Shown here: piece by piece, positions 1-12,121 of the stretch | How positions within the stretch are numbered: the stretch's first letter is position 1 | Layout of the letters: each line of letters opens with the position of its first letter | Notes under the pieces: generated by a model | Told to the model about the DNA's origin: nothing | Databases searched by the model: none | Seen by the model: only the letters and a program-made list of their open reading frames with translations | NCBI RefSeq assembly: GCF_003286085.1 | Contig: NW_020825331.1 | Location: 124,001 to 188,000, forward strand | Direction of reading: 5' to 3' | Source: Drosophila persimilis | Lineage: Eukaryota; Arthropoda; Insecta; Diptera; Drosophilidae | DNA length: 64,000 nt | Translations under genes and position numbers: made by a program

Positions 1-2
1 CC

Positions 3-368
3 CTGCCCATCATGGAGTTCGATCTGGGGCCCCTGCTCGACGTTGAGGATAGTCGGGTGAGTAAAAGCAACATTAAGTGAGTGAACAACCATCATTAGTG
101 GGGACGAGGGGATGTCATGGTTTTTCTTAGAGACACACCCAAACAAATATTTAAGTTTGATTATTTAACATTGTTTATTGATGGTTTCTATTGCTAATCT
201 GCAATTGATTTGGTTGATTGATTCATTAATTTCTTTGCGTTTCTCTCGCAGATATTCGATGACCTATTGAAGAGCAAGGCCAAGCAGTATATGCTGAGTT
301 ACGAGAACACCAAGACTTTAGCGCTGGCCAAGCATGACACTGTCACCAAGCACTTTGATCTAGTCTAG
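3..368 (+). CDS. 3' end of an unrecognised protein-coding gene (two terminal exons)
   Basis: Partial gene that enters from the left edge. Exon 3-56 ends at a GTGAGT donor (57). A 195 bp intron ends in a pyrimidine-rich CGCAG acceptor (251). The last exon, 252-368, stops with TAG at 366-368. The splice is phase 0 and the joined frame gives 56 residues: an acidic, hydrophobic stretch (LPIMEFDLGPLLDVEDSR) followed by a helical, lysine-rich tail that ends in KHFDLV. I see no domain I can name; the tail looks like a cytosolic C-terminus. The gene converges on the pickpocket channel gene, with 16 bp between the two stop codons. The first AATAAA on this strand is at 733-738, inside the neighbour's exon, so its 3' UTR probably overlaps that gene. 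The exon structure is fairly sure; the identity is unknown. Confidence 0.75.
174..179 (-). promoter_or_regulatory. Candidate poly(A) signal of the channel gene
   Basis: AATAAA on the minus strand, about 206 bp beyond the channel's stop codon. It lies inside the intron of the convergent plus-strand gene. It is the nearest canonical hexamer I see on that side, so the channel's 3' UTR would overlap the neighbour's last exon. This is a position-based call only. Confidence 0.35.
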
Positions 369-384
369 AATTTACTCTAAATAT

Positions 385-2975
385 TTAAGCCGGATGATTG
401 TAGTTGTAGTTGAGCCCCCTCGGACGAGCCAACTCGGTTTGAAACCATTTGGATGGTGAAATATAATTTATGCTCCCTGGAACAAAAGCCCTGTTCGTCG
501 CATGGCCAGCTACTGGCGGCCGCTGTTGCGGCTGCTGTTGAAGCTGCCTCAGTTCGGAGCAGGTGCGGCAGGGTCGGATCAAGGCAAAGTACAGACACTC
601 GGCTATGGAGAGGAAACTGAAGCCCAGGAACAGCCCCATCAGGCCACCAACATTGGCTGAAAGAGATACAAATTACTTTAATTACTCCAAGGCGACTCCT
701 GGAATCTACGCACAGAGAAAGTCGGAGAAGCCAATAAACTCTGTCTGCTTGCTGGCCCGAAATGACTGGTCCTTGAAGTACATATTCACCACCGCCACAT
801 TGCGCTCCACATACGCGTCGCTGAAGTTGACTCTGAGATTCGGATTGGTCACCGCGAGGCCGTCGTGCGAGAGCTTCGTCGAGTAGGCGATCGTATTGAA
901 GGTCAGATCGAAGCAGCTGGGCAAGCAGTCATCCAGGCATTCCTCCATCGCCTCGCTCGTGCGGAAACGAATACGCTGCACGCACTCCCTCTTCCCCACC
1001 GAGCAGATAGTGTCGTTGCGGTGTAGGCGCGGCATGTAGAATGAGACACAGCCGCAGTGGCGGAGCAGCAGCCCCGACAAGCGTTCGGCGGCGCAGTTGC
1101 GCTGCGTGTAATGAGCAAACCATCGCAGCTTCAGCTCATTGCGGAACAGACAACGCCTGTATTTGCGGTGGACGCGGCGCAGATGATTTTCCGTCCGGAT
1201 TTTCGCTGGATCAATGCGGAGCTTGGTCTCCATGCCGGGGGCCAGCAGGACGCCCGTCTCGCGTACATTGGGCGACTCGTTGGGACTGTGCAGAGCGATC
1301 TTGAAGCCAATGCTGCTCGATGAGGAACAGTAGTAGGCATCGGCCTGCACGTCCAGCGTCAGAGACAGGCCCAGCGATTCGCCTGTTCCCTGGGCCGGGC
1401 GCGGATACAGCACACTGTCCGGATACTTGGCGCCGCGTCTGTATCCTAGCTCCGCATGCCAGTTGACAGCCTGGTAGCCTTTGGGTAAGGGCATATTTCG
1501 TTGGGAGAACGAAGCACTGCAAGAGAAACAACAACAAAAAATAAGATGATAAGAGCATGTGTAGATAATGCGCTAGAACTTTAAATTAAAAATACCACAT
1601 TTTCAAATGTCCGCGCCTCTTCAAAACGCGCTAGGTCATTATCGAACCTGGCATATGGCGTCTATCGAGCCAAATGAAAAGTGAAATATATGTATGTATG
1701 CCTGAGCTTATTGTAAAGGTAATTCAAATTTACCAATTTATGTATTTCTAATTGACTTTGGTGTGCAATACAGTTGGTTTTTATTCAATTACACTCAGAT
1801 ACAAATTAACGCGCCTCATCGATAGGTTTTTACCTAACAGGGTCGCACTGGAATTAAAAACAAATTAGTCGCGTAGTATAAGCGTTCTTCTGCCAATTCA
1901 ACTTGTATTCATTGTTTACTGTAAATATTAGCAATATATAGGTGCGATCTATGCAATGTATTGAATAATATTGACATACAATAAACACGCGCCTCATCGA
2001 TAAGCAGCTATCGCTAAGAACAACAAAACGGACCATCGATGACCGTAAAGATGGGTGCACAAAAATTGAACAACATGCTGGCGAGTAAAGTGCGTGTTAA
2101 TTTCGAGTGTTTCTGGCCAAAAGCGAGTGAACTGGGTGGAAAATATGAAAAAATACCTGCGTTTGTACATGTAACGTGGATGCAGCATGTTAAATACACA
2201 GCACAGGCCCTCATCGGTGACAATTGGATAGAACATCCTCGCGCATTCATAGTCGTCGGCGCCGAAGCGACAATCGATGACCATCGACTGGCATGGCTGC
2301 GATATCTGTGGTAAAGACAGGGCCGTTGAAATTTGGAATACACTTTAAAGCACAGCTGATTACATACATTAGTTATGAACTCCTCCCAGTTGGTCCGATC
2401 CTCGCTGACCCGCTGAAAATCCACCTTGCGCCGGCACAACACCTGCAGCATCGCATAAGCGGCCGTGTCATTGGCTAGGATCGCGACTCTGCTGGACAAG
2501 GCCTGGTTTAGATTGCAAATGGTGACGGCGGGAAATGGCTCATTTGTTATGTACGTGAGCTCCGGATCAATACCCACTATCACCGGGGTGGTGTTCCACT
2601 TGTCGAAGGCGTCATGTATGAGGTAGGCGGCCATTGAGACAACCGCCAGCATTGCGACTCCAAAAAACACTCTGCCAGCACAGGAGTAAGCTTAATCCTC
2701 TGTAGCTATGTGCAAATGTGTATGTTATGTGGCTATTACCTGTCGCTGCTGCGCAATTTCCTATTATTGATGTACTTCAGGCCATGTATGGTCGTATTGC
2801 GACAGAACTCATCTGTGTTCCTGGCTAGTATGCGCCGCCACGTGGCCATCGATATGTGGGTCCTCGCCTGCGGCTTGCCGCATAACTTTGGGTATGGCTG
2901 GCGGCTCCAGAAGTGACCCAATTGCCGGCGACTTCGGTGCTGCCGCATCTTCAGCCACTCTCTGAATGAACACAT
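385..2975 (-). CDS. Pickpocket-family (DEG/ENaC) sodium channel subunit, five exons, apparently intact
   Basis: Exons in coding order are 2975-2740, 2671-2368, 2305-2157, 1516-714 and 656-385, each with GT..AG borders. They sum to 1764 bp, 587 codons plus a TAA stop at 385-387, and the phases match at every junction. Domains: a short basic cytoplasmic N-terminus; TM1 near residues 80-104; the family motif FPAVTICN near 125-132; a cysteine-rich extracellular part with CQSMVIDC near 185-192 and TDEGLCCVFN near 210-219; the YPRP and GLSLTLD segment; a second cysteine-rich block (CRRCLF, HCGC, DDCLPSCFDL types); then GGLMGLFLGFSFLS before and in TM2 near 498-525, with the pore/selectivity GFS element. 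Length and motif order are typical for insect ppk subunits, which form trimeric amiloride-type cation channels in the plasma membrane of sensory and epithelial cells. The start at 2975 is the first ATG after a possible upstream acceptor; an in-frame ATG at 3002 is an alternative. I cannot say which ppk paralog it is. Confidence 0.93.
733..738 (+). promoter_or_regulatory. Candidate poly(A) signal of the left-edge gene
   Basis: AATAAA on the plus strand, 365 bp after the stop codon at 368. It lies antisense to exon 4 of the channel gene. If used, the two 3' UTRs overlap by several hundred bases. Confidence 0.3.
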
Positions 2976-4063
2976 GGAACTGGCCCTGGGGTAAGTGTAC
3001 ATATTTTTACATCAATTTTCAATTTGCAAATTACCCAATTTGTTTATTTGTTCTATCCCGTCCGCTTGGGTGCCTCTTCGCTTGTACTGTGCTTGCTTCT
3101 GTGGTTTCTTATTCTCTGGCTGGATGTTTCTGTCTTCAGACACACTCTAAAGCTTGGGAATTGTTCAACGTACAGTCTGGTGAGGCACTGAAGTTGGCAG
3201 TAAGGTGGTTTTATTCGAATTATGTCAGGATTTACGACGAGTATTTTGTAGAAATTATCATGGGTATGCCATGTACATAGCCCTTGGTTGGTTATAGATG
3301 GGATTCGGAGCCCGAAGTCTAACAATTGCTGAACTGTGTCGTATGCCCTTAGTCTTTGAAATTAAACGACTTATTGGAATTGTTTAAGGGGCATTCAGTT
3401 GTTCTGCTAGCCATCCTTGCTTGTTTGATTCCTAATTATGTCAGTCTCTGAGATTTTGCTGGTGGTGGTGTTTATTTGTAATAGGTGAATTGAAATCAAG
3501 AAATTCAATTACAATCAGTCCTTAGGGAGTGCAGTCTATCAAAGAGTAGAATAATTTAATGCCGAAATCTGGCTATCATATATCAAAAGTTGCATTTGCA
3601 TGTGAATGAGCTAAAGACAAGGTTTTCGTTTTACTTTTGTCCCGAACTGGCATTAATTGGAGAATTCTGGGAGTCAAACGAATGCTGCCTCATTAGGACA
3701 AACAGAACAGAAACGGAACCAAAATCGCCAGCAAAAGTAGGAAACCGTAACAAAAGCCAAAGGAGAAGTAGAAGAGGCAGCAATTGGGCTCAAGTTAGTA
3801 CGGAAACACATACACATAAGCATACGCATACCCATGCACATAAACGTGCACACACTGGGAGGAAGTGCTGGAGGGTCCAGAGGGAGACAGACACTGGAGA
3901 ACCACAGAAAACGACACTTGAACGAAAATCAAATTAAAAGCTTCAATGGCAAGAGACGACAGTGGCGCTGGCGCTGGCGCTAGCGATGGCGATGACGATG
4001 GCCAGACCCTGGTCAGGCGGAGGAGCAGCAGGACTTGGTTGCCACCTTGCCAGTCACCACATG

Positions 4064-4127
4064 CCACATGGCACATGGCACATGGCACATGGCACCTGCA
4101 TACGCATACGCACACGCACACGCACAT
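4064..4127. repeat. CACATGG minisatellite plus CA-rich tail
   Basis: Four to five perfect 7 bp units CACATGG are followed by CGCATA and CGCACA type dinucleotide-like repeats. It is simple sequence with no coding frame. Confidence 0.8.
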
Positions 4128-4246
4128 TGTATGACTTCATTGAAACAAGTTCATAAAACACTTAACCTGACCAAGCTGACCAAATGTCCCATGGGAATGC
4201 CTGACTGAGCCACTACTGGATTGGATTGGACTGGACTGACAGTGTT

Positions 4247-4287
4247 CTGCTGCTGCTGCCGCTGCTGCTGCTGCTGCTGCTGCTGCT
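4247..4287. repeat. (CTG/CAG)n trinucleotide run
   Basis: About thirteen CTG units with one CCG interruption. Read on the minus strand it gives a run of alanine or glutamine, but no exon signals or conserved-looking flanks support coding. Confidence 0.85.
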
Positions 4288-5628
4288 TCTGGTTGTTGGT
4301 CTTGTTGACTTGTTAGCAGTTTATACTTGATGATGCAATATGCCCGTCTGGATCCACACACACATAAGCACACAGACACTGTGGGGCACCCATACCGGAT
4401 GTATCCGCATCAATGAGTGACCAGGCTGGCCGACCATCAACGGAAAGTTTTTGCCTTTGGCTCTCTCCTTGGCCAAAGGATGTAAATGTGCTGGGGCATC
4501 ATCAAAAGTTACCAGCAAATTGACCTAATCTATGTACATACATATGTCCATGGAGATGTATGCCTGCAAAGATGTGTTGTGTGCACATACATACATACAC
4601 TTTTGGAGATGGATGAACGTGGGATGTGGATATGGATGGAGAACGGAGGCGCCCGCTGCTCGTTGGCGCCCGCTGTGCCTCGCCATTAGAAATCGTTTAG
4701 GCCGGCGACGACGCTGCAATTTACGGCGGCTAAAAGCAGACATGTGCCTCTAAATAGATATGTGTGGGGCTATGTGCATATCTATCTACATCAGCTATAT
4801 GCCGTACAGTGCGTTTCATATGAAGAAATTAGCAAAATTATGCAACAATCTTATAAAAGTGCTCTCGAAAATGCTGAAGCATAGACATGGCTTTAAATAA
4901 TACTATTATTTTTTCTTAGCGAGATGTCTCTAAAAGGCTGTCCGAGCAAAAGGGGTTCCAAGTTTCACTCTTATCAGATGTGATGTCCTTTCGGAAGAAG
5001 AATATTCACATCCAAACGGTAAAAAATCCAAAAAATAATTGATCTGCTATTAATATAATTACTTCTTCTTGGGATGGCCAATGCTGGATCATCAAGAGCG
5101 TTACCACTGTAGTTAACACACTCTCCTGCCTGTGGAGCGCCTGGAGTCTGACGGCTCGCACCACATACGCGTTAGGCACCTCAATTATCATGTGATTTTT
5201 GCCCGTGGCCTGCTCCATGTTGTATGTGGCTATTGAAGCTCTTTAGCTTGCCGCAAGCACACCGAACTTTCCCTCCCAAATATGTGCACTGGCGGTGCGG
5301 GGAGGGTAAGCGAAAGAAAAAAGACGCCAGGAAAAAGGAAAAACGAGAAGAAGAAATCGGAGAACAGCATCGTGAAAAATCATAACTTACCCCAGGCTCA
5401 TGCATATGCACCATGCACCGCATGTGTGGGTGTTTGGGTGTGCATATGTGAGTGTGAGTGTGTGTAAAAAATCTGAAAATGATAGAAAAATGATTAATTG
5501 CAGTTGGCAGTAGTTCAGCAGTCAGTTACTGCTACTGCAACTGCTCCTGCTCTGCTCCTGCTCCAGCCAGTGCTGCCACAGCAAACCTCAGGGCCACACA
5601 ATGCCAGCGATCCCTGGCTGGATGTTCG

Positions 5629-5694
5629 CGTGTGTGTGTGTGTATGTGTGTTAGCATTCATGGGTACGAATGGATGTGTGTGTGTGTGTGTGTG
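5629..5694. repeat. Two (GT)n runs
   Basis: Two GT tracts, about 22 and 20 bp, are separated by about 24 bp of unique sequence. Confidence 0.85.
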
Positions 5695-8442
5695 CCACTT
5701 TGTATACCCTTTGCATGCAAAGAAGTCATATCCACTATATGTATCGAAGATCCAGCCACTAGAGCGCTAAGCAATAATGCATATTAATTACATTCCTTGA
5801 GACTGTTCGGCATATTCGCGAAGACTCGGACGTAAGGAATATGAGGTCTGAGTAAGTCTTTTTGCTTTATTCAGTATTTAAGTTTGAACAAAGTATAAGC
5901 GGATATGGGAGTCCATTCCACTAGCATCAAGGAAATACACTGTAGTATACGGTATCCCACCAACGGCCTGCCGGCAAGAGTAGTCCCAGCTTCGGCTGCA
6001 AATCGGACCGTATTCCTCATTCTTTTTTTGCTGCTGGCTTTTTTTTTTTTTGAGCACAACAGCAGCTGACTGCAGCGATATTAATGATAGATATGCGTTC
6101 GCTTCAATGCGCTGCTCCCCTTTCTCACAGTATGTCCTGAATTATACGATAATATTCCTGCTCCTGCCCCTGCTTCTGCCCCAGTCGGGGTTTGGTGGGG
6201 ATTTGAGCAGACGGTGGCTTTAAATGAGAGTAGGAAAAGTCGGCAAAAATGTACATACATAAATCGCTGACATTTAAACAGAAATTACAACCGGTTTTGC
6301 ATGTTGCAGCGACAAATCAATGGCAAGAAGTGAAACTTATCGATTATGGACGTGCATTAAAGCCCTTCACTCCAAAGGAATCCCCGAGCTCCGTTAACGT
6401 TTATTTTTAAATAGTATTCAAGGCAGGGGTCACAGGGGGCTCGGATCATCAAGAAGGACCAAGGAATAAAAGTAACCACCAAGGCCTACAGCAGGACAGA
6501 ATAGACACTCCGAACAACTGCCTAAAGTCCTTCGGCAGGATGGCAGCAGGACCACTCTGCGCACAAGATCCATGAGTTCTCTGAGGTCAAGAATGCGATA
6601 GGATTGGATTCAAGGAGACAGTATTAGGATGAACTTAAATGCTTTTTAAAATTCTTTATTGAGTATTCTATAGAATTTTGCTAGCCATCAATCAAGGTCT
6701 TCTAGTCCTGTGGCATATACAATTTTTAAATTGTTTCATTTAATTAGTTCTTGCCCAAAATTGTGTTACGGAACGGGATCATGAAGAAAGACATTTTATC
6801 TGGACACGACGGAAGCGATTCATTCGTGTGGAGGGTACAGGCTAAATACATATGGGAAACCACATCCAACTCAGTCAGGCCCTTCAAAGGAATGCCTTGT
6901 TAAGTTCCACATAGAATCCACAGAAAAACCTCGCAGATAAGATGATAATAATAAGCTTCTTCTTGGTCTTTGATCCCAAAGATCTGCGCATTAATTATTG
7001 AATTTAATTATTGGACATTAATATTTTCATCTTCTTTTATTTTGAATATATTTGTAAAACTTAATATGCAATATTTCTAAATTATTTCCGTGTAAATTTC
7101 AAATTTAAATGTTCTTAAAGTTACTCAAACCGAAGGAAGAAGGGCGTTAAGCGGCTTGAAGTTAGCGTGGCGTATACTTAATACAAGAGGGAACACATCT
7201 ATGAAAAATGCAGTTTCTGTATTCCGTTCGGATGAGGGACACAGGACAGGAACCTTCCTGTGTCCTGAGGTTCATTGTATGCGCATCGTTGCCTTTTTGG
7301 CACTAATTTCCATTTATTCATTTAGTTGCAACATTCATTCCGACAGACTCAGACAGGCTGGGACTGGGATTGGGTCTGGGATTGGGTCTGTGGGTGTGGG
7401 TGTGGGTGTGGGTGTGAGGGGACAGGGCAGAGCAGGAACGGAACTGTTCGACTTCGTCTTTCATTTATCAGCAGAGAGCAGTGCAGTCCCGCTCCTGTCC
7501 CACTCAAATGCTGATGAAATGATGCTAAGGAGAGTGACAAAATGTAACTCGCCGAAAATGTGACAAAAAAGATCGTATGACAGTCAAAACCAAACAAAAC
7601 TATGGGGAAGGCTGCCAAAAAATACAAAAAAGAATGGAAAATGACAGCCGCCAATGCTCTCTGGCAGGCCAGTGTCACTTCTGCTTTTCCACTTTTGCAC
7701 AGTGCCTTCCATTCACCCTTTGCCCCCGCCTGTGCTGTGTGCCGGCCCGCCGAACCACGAGTGGAGTTCCCATGGGTTTTTTGTTTGTTTGCGGCCAAGC
7801 CAGAGCTCAGTTGGCGTTGCTGTGGGTGTGGGTGTTGGTGTGGGTTGGTGGTCTGGGACTGGTGGGGTTGCCTGATGAAAGGGTTCAAAACTATTTTCAA
7901 ACTATGTATGTATTTAGCGCGCATTATATAGAAAGGGAGTGACAGAGACTGCGACTGCCACTGCCCGTACGGCCCGTACGGCCCTGCCCTTCGGGTCAAA
8001 GCATCATCATCATTACCATCGCCCCCTCGTAGTCGTCATCATCTTTGTGCCTGGGTCGGCAGCTGTTTTATGATGTCCCTGCACAGTGGACATCGGCACG
8101 ATAAATGGCAAGTAAATCATTCAATAATCAACTTATTCGATGTCTCATTTGTGCTGGCTTCAATCGACCGTCTTTCTCCCTTTAACGATGCATCATCGTT
8201 AACGATAGGTATATCATCTTGTATCATAGTTCGCGGCTAAGCTCCCGCTGTGTTCTACATTTTATACGATATCATTCATATCTGACTCCATTGTTTCTGT
8301 CCAACTGTCTGTCCGTACGAATGTCTGTGTGTCCTTGGGACCCTCTCGACCGCTTTTTCCCACTTGTAACATATTTTTTGGGCAACGGATTAGTTGCACG
8401 TCATGTTGCCACTTGAAGTGTTTATGTGAATGGCGCTTCACA

Positions 8443-8443
<1 letters not shown>

Positions 8444-8480
<37 letters not shown>
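8444..8480. repeat. (CA)n microsatellite
   Basis: An uninterrupted AC/CA run of about 37 bp. Confidence 0.9.
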
Positions 8481-8482
<2 letters not shown>

Positions 8483-10390
8483 TACAGTGCGAGAATTACA
8501 TATATAGAATGTATGTGTGTGTATATATTTATCGCACATATCATGCGACACTTAATAAAAACAATGTGCTCAACATGCCGCCTTAAATGGAAATCCATTT
8601 TCACTCCTTTTTTGCTTTTGGTACTGCTTCTGCCCCACTCAGTGTCTCTGTCGATCCTGTCTGTCCCTCTATCCGTCCTTTTGCCATGGAACTTATATAA
8701 GTATTACGTGTGTGTGTGTGATATGCTGACTGGCTTTTGTTTGTCGAGCTATTTAAATGTCTGCATTTGTTCCCCACACTTATGTATACCCCAATGCCCC
8801 AATCTCCATCTCCATCCCCATCTCCGTCTCCCATTTCCTGCTCCTTGCGGGCTCTATAAATTTATAATTAATTGTTTTAAAGCTTCTCCCTGTCTGTTCT
8901 CTGCCCTGTCCGCTTTTTGTGTGCGTTTTGCGCTGTGGGGTTATCCAAGGGACATTATATCATTGTGTGGTTTTCTATATATATTTAGCCCGATTCCAAC
9001 TGGTTTTTGCGTGTGTTTGTTTATCCTGTGACGATTATAAGCCACCAGGCGATGCGATGATGCTTCTCCTCATTAATCGTTTAAGTAATTAGTAAAAGAC
9101 GCTCTCAAATCAAACATCCGAAATATTTTGGGTCTTCACCAAGTCATTGCCATCGAAGATGTTGGAATTCTCGGAGTAACAGTACGATCAGGTCTGTTTT
9201 CCTTCTCTCACAAACCACTTCCTTGCCATAAAGGAAACTCCTTCGAGAAATCTGTTTCTTCCTTTACCTGTGACGAATGTCAATCAAATTTAACTAATGA
9301 ACCCTCCACCTTTTAAAAAAGAAAAATAATTTGTTTAGAAATCAAAAGTTGTTCCCTTTTTGAACTTTTTTTTTTCATAAAAAATGGATTTGGGAAATTG
9401 GAAAACTCAGGGCGGAAAAGGTGCCGGCCGCCAGAAAGAAATGTAATAAGAAAATTAACGGAAAAGGGAAGGTAAAACGGGTTAGAGGTCCTCTTTGGGA
9501 AATGTAAAATTCATTGGAATTCATTGAATTAATTTGTAGTCGAAAGCCTGTTCTCTCATTTAATTTCCGCAATATTTGCTTTCAAAGGAGAAGTGATATC
9601 GAACTGTTTGGTAAAATGCAAAGATTGGTAAAATAGAAACTACCACAATGCTCACTTTCAGTGCTCGTAAGACTGAAGACGGAGGAGATACGGTGAGATC
9701 CGTCCGTCTTTCGAACATCCAATTGGCGGTTAAGTACAGCCCTATGAATGCTAATCCTGTGACGGGATGTCGTTGAAGAACCGCACATTAACTGGTGTAC
9801 TGAAAGAGACCTCAAGGAATATGCACTTCAGATAAATGATCAGATCTGATGACGTCGTCTGATATAGACCAAAGACCATAAAAAAACGAAACCAAACCTA
9901 GCTCAAGCTTCCCTAGCTTTCCCAAAAGAGGGTCGACAATAAGTTTCGTATAAATTTTTGTTGAATGAATATCCCACGTCTGGGAAATCGGGAGTTATCT
10001 TGAATTGTGGTTGAACTATGAACTATGATCGCTACACAGTCCGAAAGTGAACTCAGACTTACGACTTACATCGGCGTTATCCAGCACTAAGGTGAGTCTC
10101 GTGCAGACCTCCGAGCAGTATTGTTTTCCTTGGAATTTTCGTGCCCCCGGAATGGATGGAGAGGCACAGAACTGAGACAGAACAGAATCGAGAAGAGCGA
10201 TTCCTGTCATTTGCTTTTGTTGTTATTGCGAGAATTTTGAGGAGGGGTTTCGGTTTATTTAAATAGCACATTGCACATCCATTCCATCCACAAATGATAC
10301 TTCTCCATCTCTAGAATATAAACATACACCCACACACATTTGAATGGCAGTAGGCAGTAGGCCTTTTGTGTTTGTAGATATAAGAAATAA

Positions 10391-10518
10391 ACAGAACAGA
10401 ACAGAACAGAACAGAGCAGAACAAACCGTAGGCGTTGATGTTGCACTTTGCTGGTGCCTCCGTCCGTCCATCCGTCCGTCCGTCCGTAGTCCATCCATTC
10501 ATCCATCCATACACGGAT
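10391..10518. repeat. (AGAAC)n followed by (CCGT/CCAT)n
   Basis: Five AGAAC-type units at 10391-10423 are followed by a run of CCGT units that grades into CCAT units at 10459-10518. Confidence 0.85.
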
Positions 10519-11337
10519 ACATATTTACATAACAAATATTAACATTGTGTAATTTAGTTGCTGTACAAAATGTCTACACGTTTTCTCCGTGAAGCTGCGT
10601 TTCGGTGCCATAAGACCGGCAAAAGTTGCAATATTATGTGTACTTGATAGGCTGTCTGCAGGCCGGCTGCCACTTACATTACTGCCGCGCACTGTACCCG
10701 AGTTCTGGTGCGACCAAAGGATCTTAACTTGGGGCCACGCACACAATTTGCACAGGACTTTTCGCCCCGGCATTAGCAGCCATCTCGTCTGGAGTTCTAT
10801 TTCAGTTTAGACTCGTGCAAACTTTCATCCACATCTCACTTTGGCACCCCAAAAAATACACACACAGCTCGGGAGGTGTCCATGGGAGGATTCCTACCCA
10901 ACCCTGCAGCTGAGCGAGCCACTTGAGTGTATTTATTTAAAGACAACCCAGGCTCTTGTGCCTTTGCCTATCATAAAGGCGCTTGCCAGCCCCCCCCACT
11001 CCCCACTCCCCCCCCAAGACCCACTTTTGCTATTATAAACTATTATTCTGTGTTGGCTGTTGATATTTTTCCAAATTTAATTGCATTTCTGTCCCAAACC
11101 AGAGGCGTGTGCTCTCCAGTACATACATATACAGCCATGCTATATGGATACATTCCCACAATATATACAGAACGAGATACAGACACAGATACAGATACAG
11201 AGCAGTCGCTGGCTGACAAGACAACTCAATTTGATGGCAAATCACATCATATGCTTTCCAAACACGTCCAAGCCCAACAGCAGCAGCAGCACGCAAAAAT
11301 TTAAGTCACGAAAACAATTTCGTCAATTGTTGTTGCT

Positions 11338-11370
11338 GCCACTGCCACTGCCACTGCCACTGCCACTGCT
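11338..11370. repeat. (TGCCAC)n hexamer run
   Basis: Five to six TGCCAC units. The related hexamer TGGCAG, close to its complement, recurs at 48011-48050. Confidence 0.85.
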
Positions 11371-11546
11371 ACTTCTGCAGACAGACGGACAGTCGCTGTC
11401 GCTGTTCTTAAGTAGCCAAGCGTCTTGAGTGGATTACAGCGCAACGAGGCGGCATTATTGTCCTTTCCACAGCTACCCAGCCCCATACCCAGGCCCCTTA
11501 CTGGGATGGAATGTGCCATCGTTATCTGTCCGCACGGACTGCTGGT

Positions 11547-11595
11547 CGGCCGGACCGCCGGACCGCTGGACCGCCGGACCGCCGGACCGCCGGAC
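11547..11595. repeat. CCGCCGGA octamer array
   Basis: About five units of an 8 bp GC-rich repeat, one with a CTG change. The same octamer appears about 2.5 times near 57108-57130. Confidence 0.8.
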
Positions 11596-11779
11596 AGTCG
11601 GGTGGGGTAGCTGCATTTGTGTGTTGGCTGGCCAAAAATTTGAAACAATTGAGTCGCGAATTAGCATTAAGTCAATCACTTGTCTAGCAATGAAATATCT
11701 AGGAAACGCAGAGCACGTAGAGGAATATGCTCACTCGTTCCTCTCGGGCGAGCCGATGGTGAGGGCATGATGCTTTCGG

Positions 11780-12121
11780 TCAATGGGAGCTACTAGTGCA
11801 CACAATTTTTACCCCATCTGTAGCATACAATATATCCTTACGAAACTTGTGAAAGTTTTCTTTCGATTGGATCTTCATTGGGCTTCGGGTTTTCGTATGT
11901 TGGATCACTCCATCTGACCGATCTCCTGCGGCTAAAACTTGATCAAAATGTTTGTTTGTTTCTTTCTGGGTTGCTTCAGTTTGGGTTTCATCTTTATCGG
12001 AGCGGCACAGAGGACAGAGGCGACTCTCATGGCCAATAGTCGCCTCCATCTCAAGGCAAATGCAGCACATGTCATCGGTCATTGGTTGGTGCGATCCTGT
12101 TTTGGAATTTTCCATCATCAT
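11780..12121 (-). CDS. Candidate small gene with two CxxC pairs (113 codons)
   Basis: A frame with three ATGs in a row at its start (12121, 12118 and 12115) and a TGA stop at 11780-11782. The protein is hydrophilic. Near residues 18-43 it has MCCICLE followed by RLCPLCRSD. These resemble the first and last cysteine pairs of a RING finger, but the central Cys/His pairs are absent, so a zinc ribbon or a degenerate RING are both possible. The rest is charged, with a lysine-rich tail. Codon use is mixed and non-repetitive, unlike the simple-sequence frames around it. The frame stays open upstream to a TAG about 60 bp before the ATG, so this could also be a terminal exon. I do not recognise the protein. 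A second minus-strand frame at 14218 begins with the same five residues. Confidence 0.45.
   Translation of the reverse strand: MMMENSKTGSHQPMTDDMCCICLEMEATIGHESRLCPLCRSDKDETQTEATQKETNKHFDQVLAAGDRSDGVIQHTKTRSPMKIQSKENFHKFRKDILYATDGVKIVCTSSSH

Larger units (their letters stand above)
3003..11779. other. Gene-poor stretch with microsatellites
   Basis: I find no convincing exon here. Open frames in the stretch are short, lie over simple repeats or are mirrored on the other strand. Contents: CATACGCA-type runs near 3800, a CACATGG array at 4064-4095, a CTG run at 4247-4287, GT runs at 5629-5650 and 5675-5694, GGGTGT runs near 7380, a CA run at 8444-8480, AGAAC and CCGT/CCAT runs at 10391-10518, a TGCCAC run at 11338-11370, and a CCGCCGGA array at 11547-11595. 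It probably belongs to the upstream intergenic region of the channel gene. Confidence 0.6.

Noticed and set aside
4247-4287. Possible poly-glutamine or poly-alanine coding exon
   Set aside because: A pure CTG run without splice signals or conserved-looking flanks; ordinary trinucleotide microsatellite.
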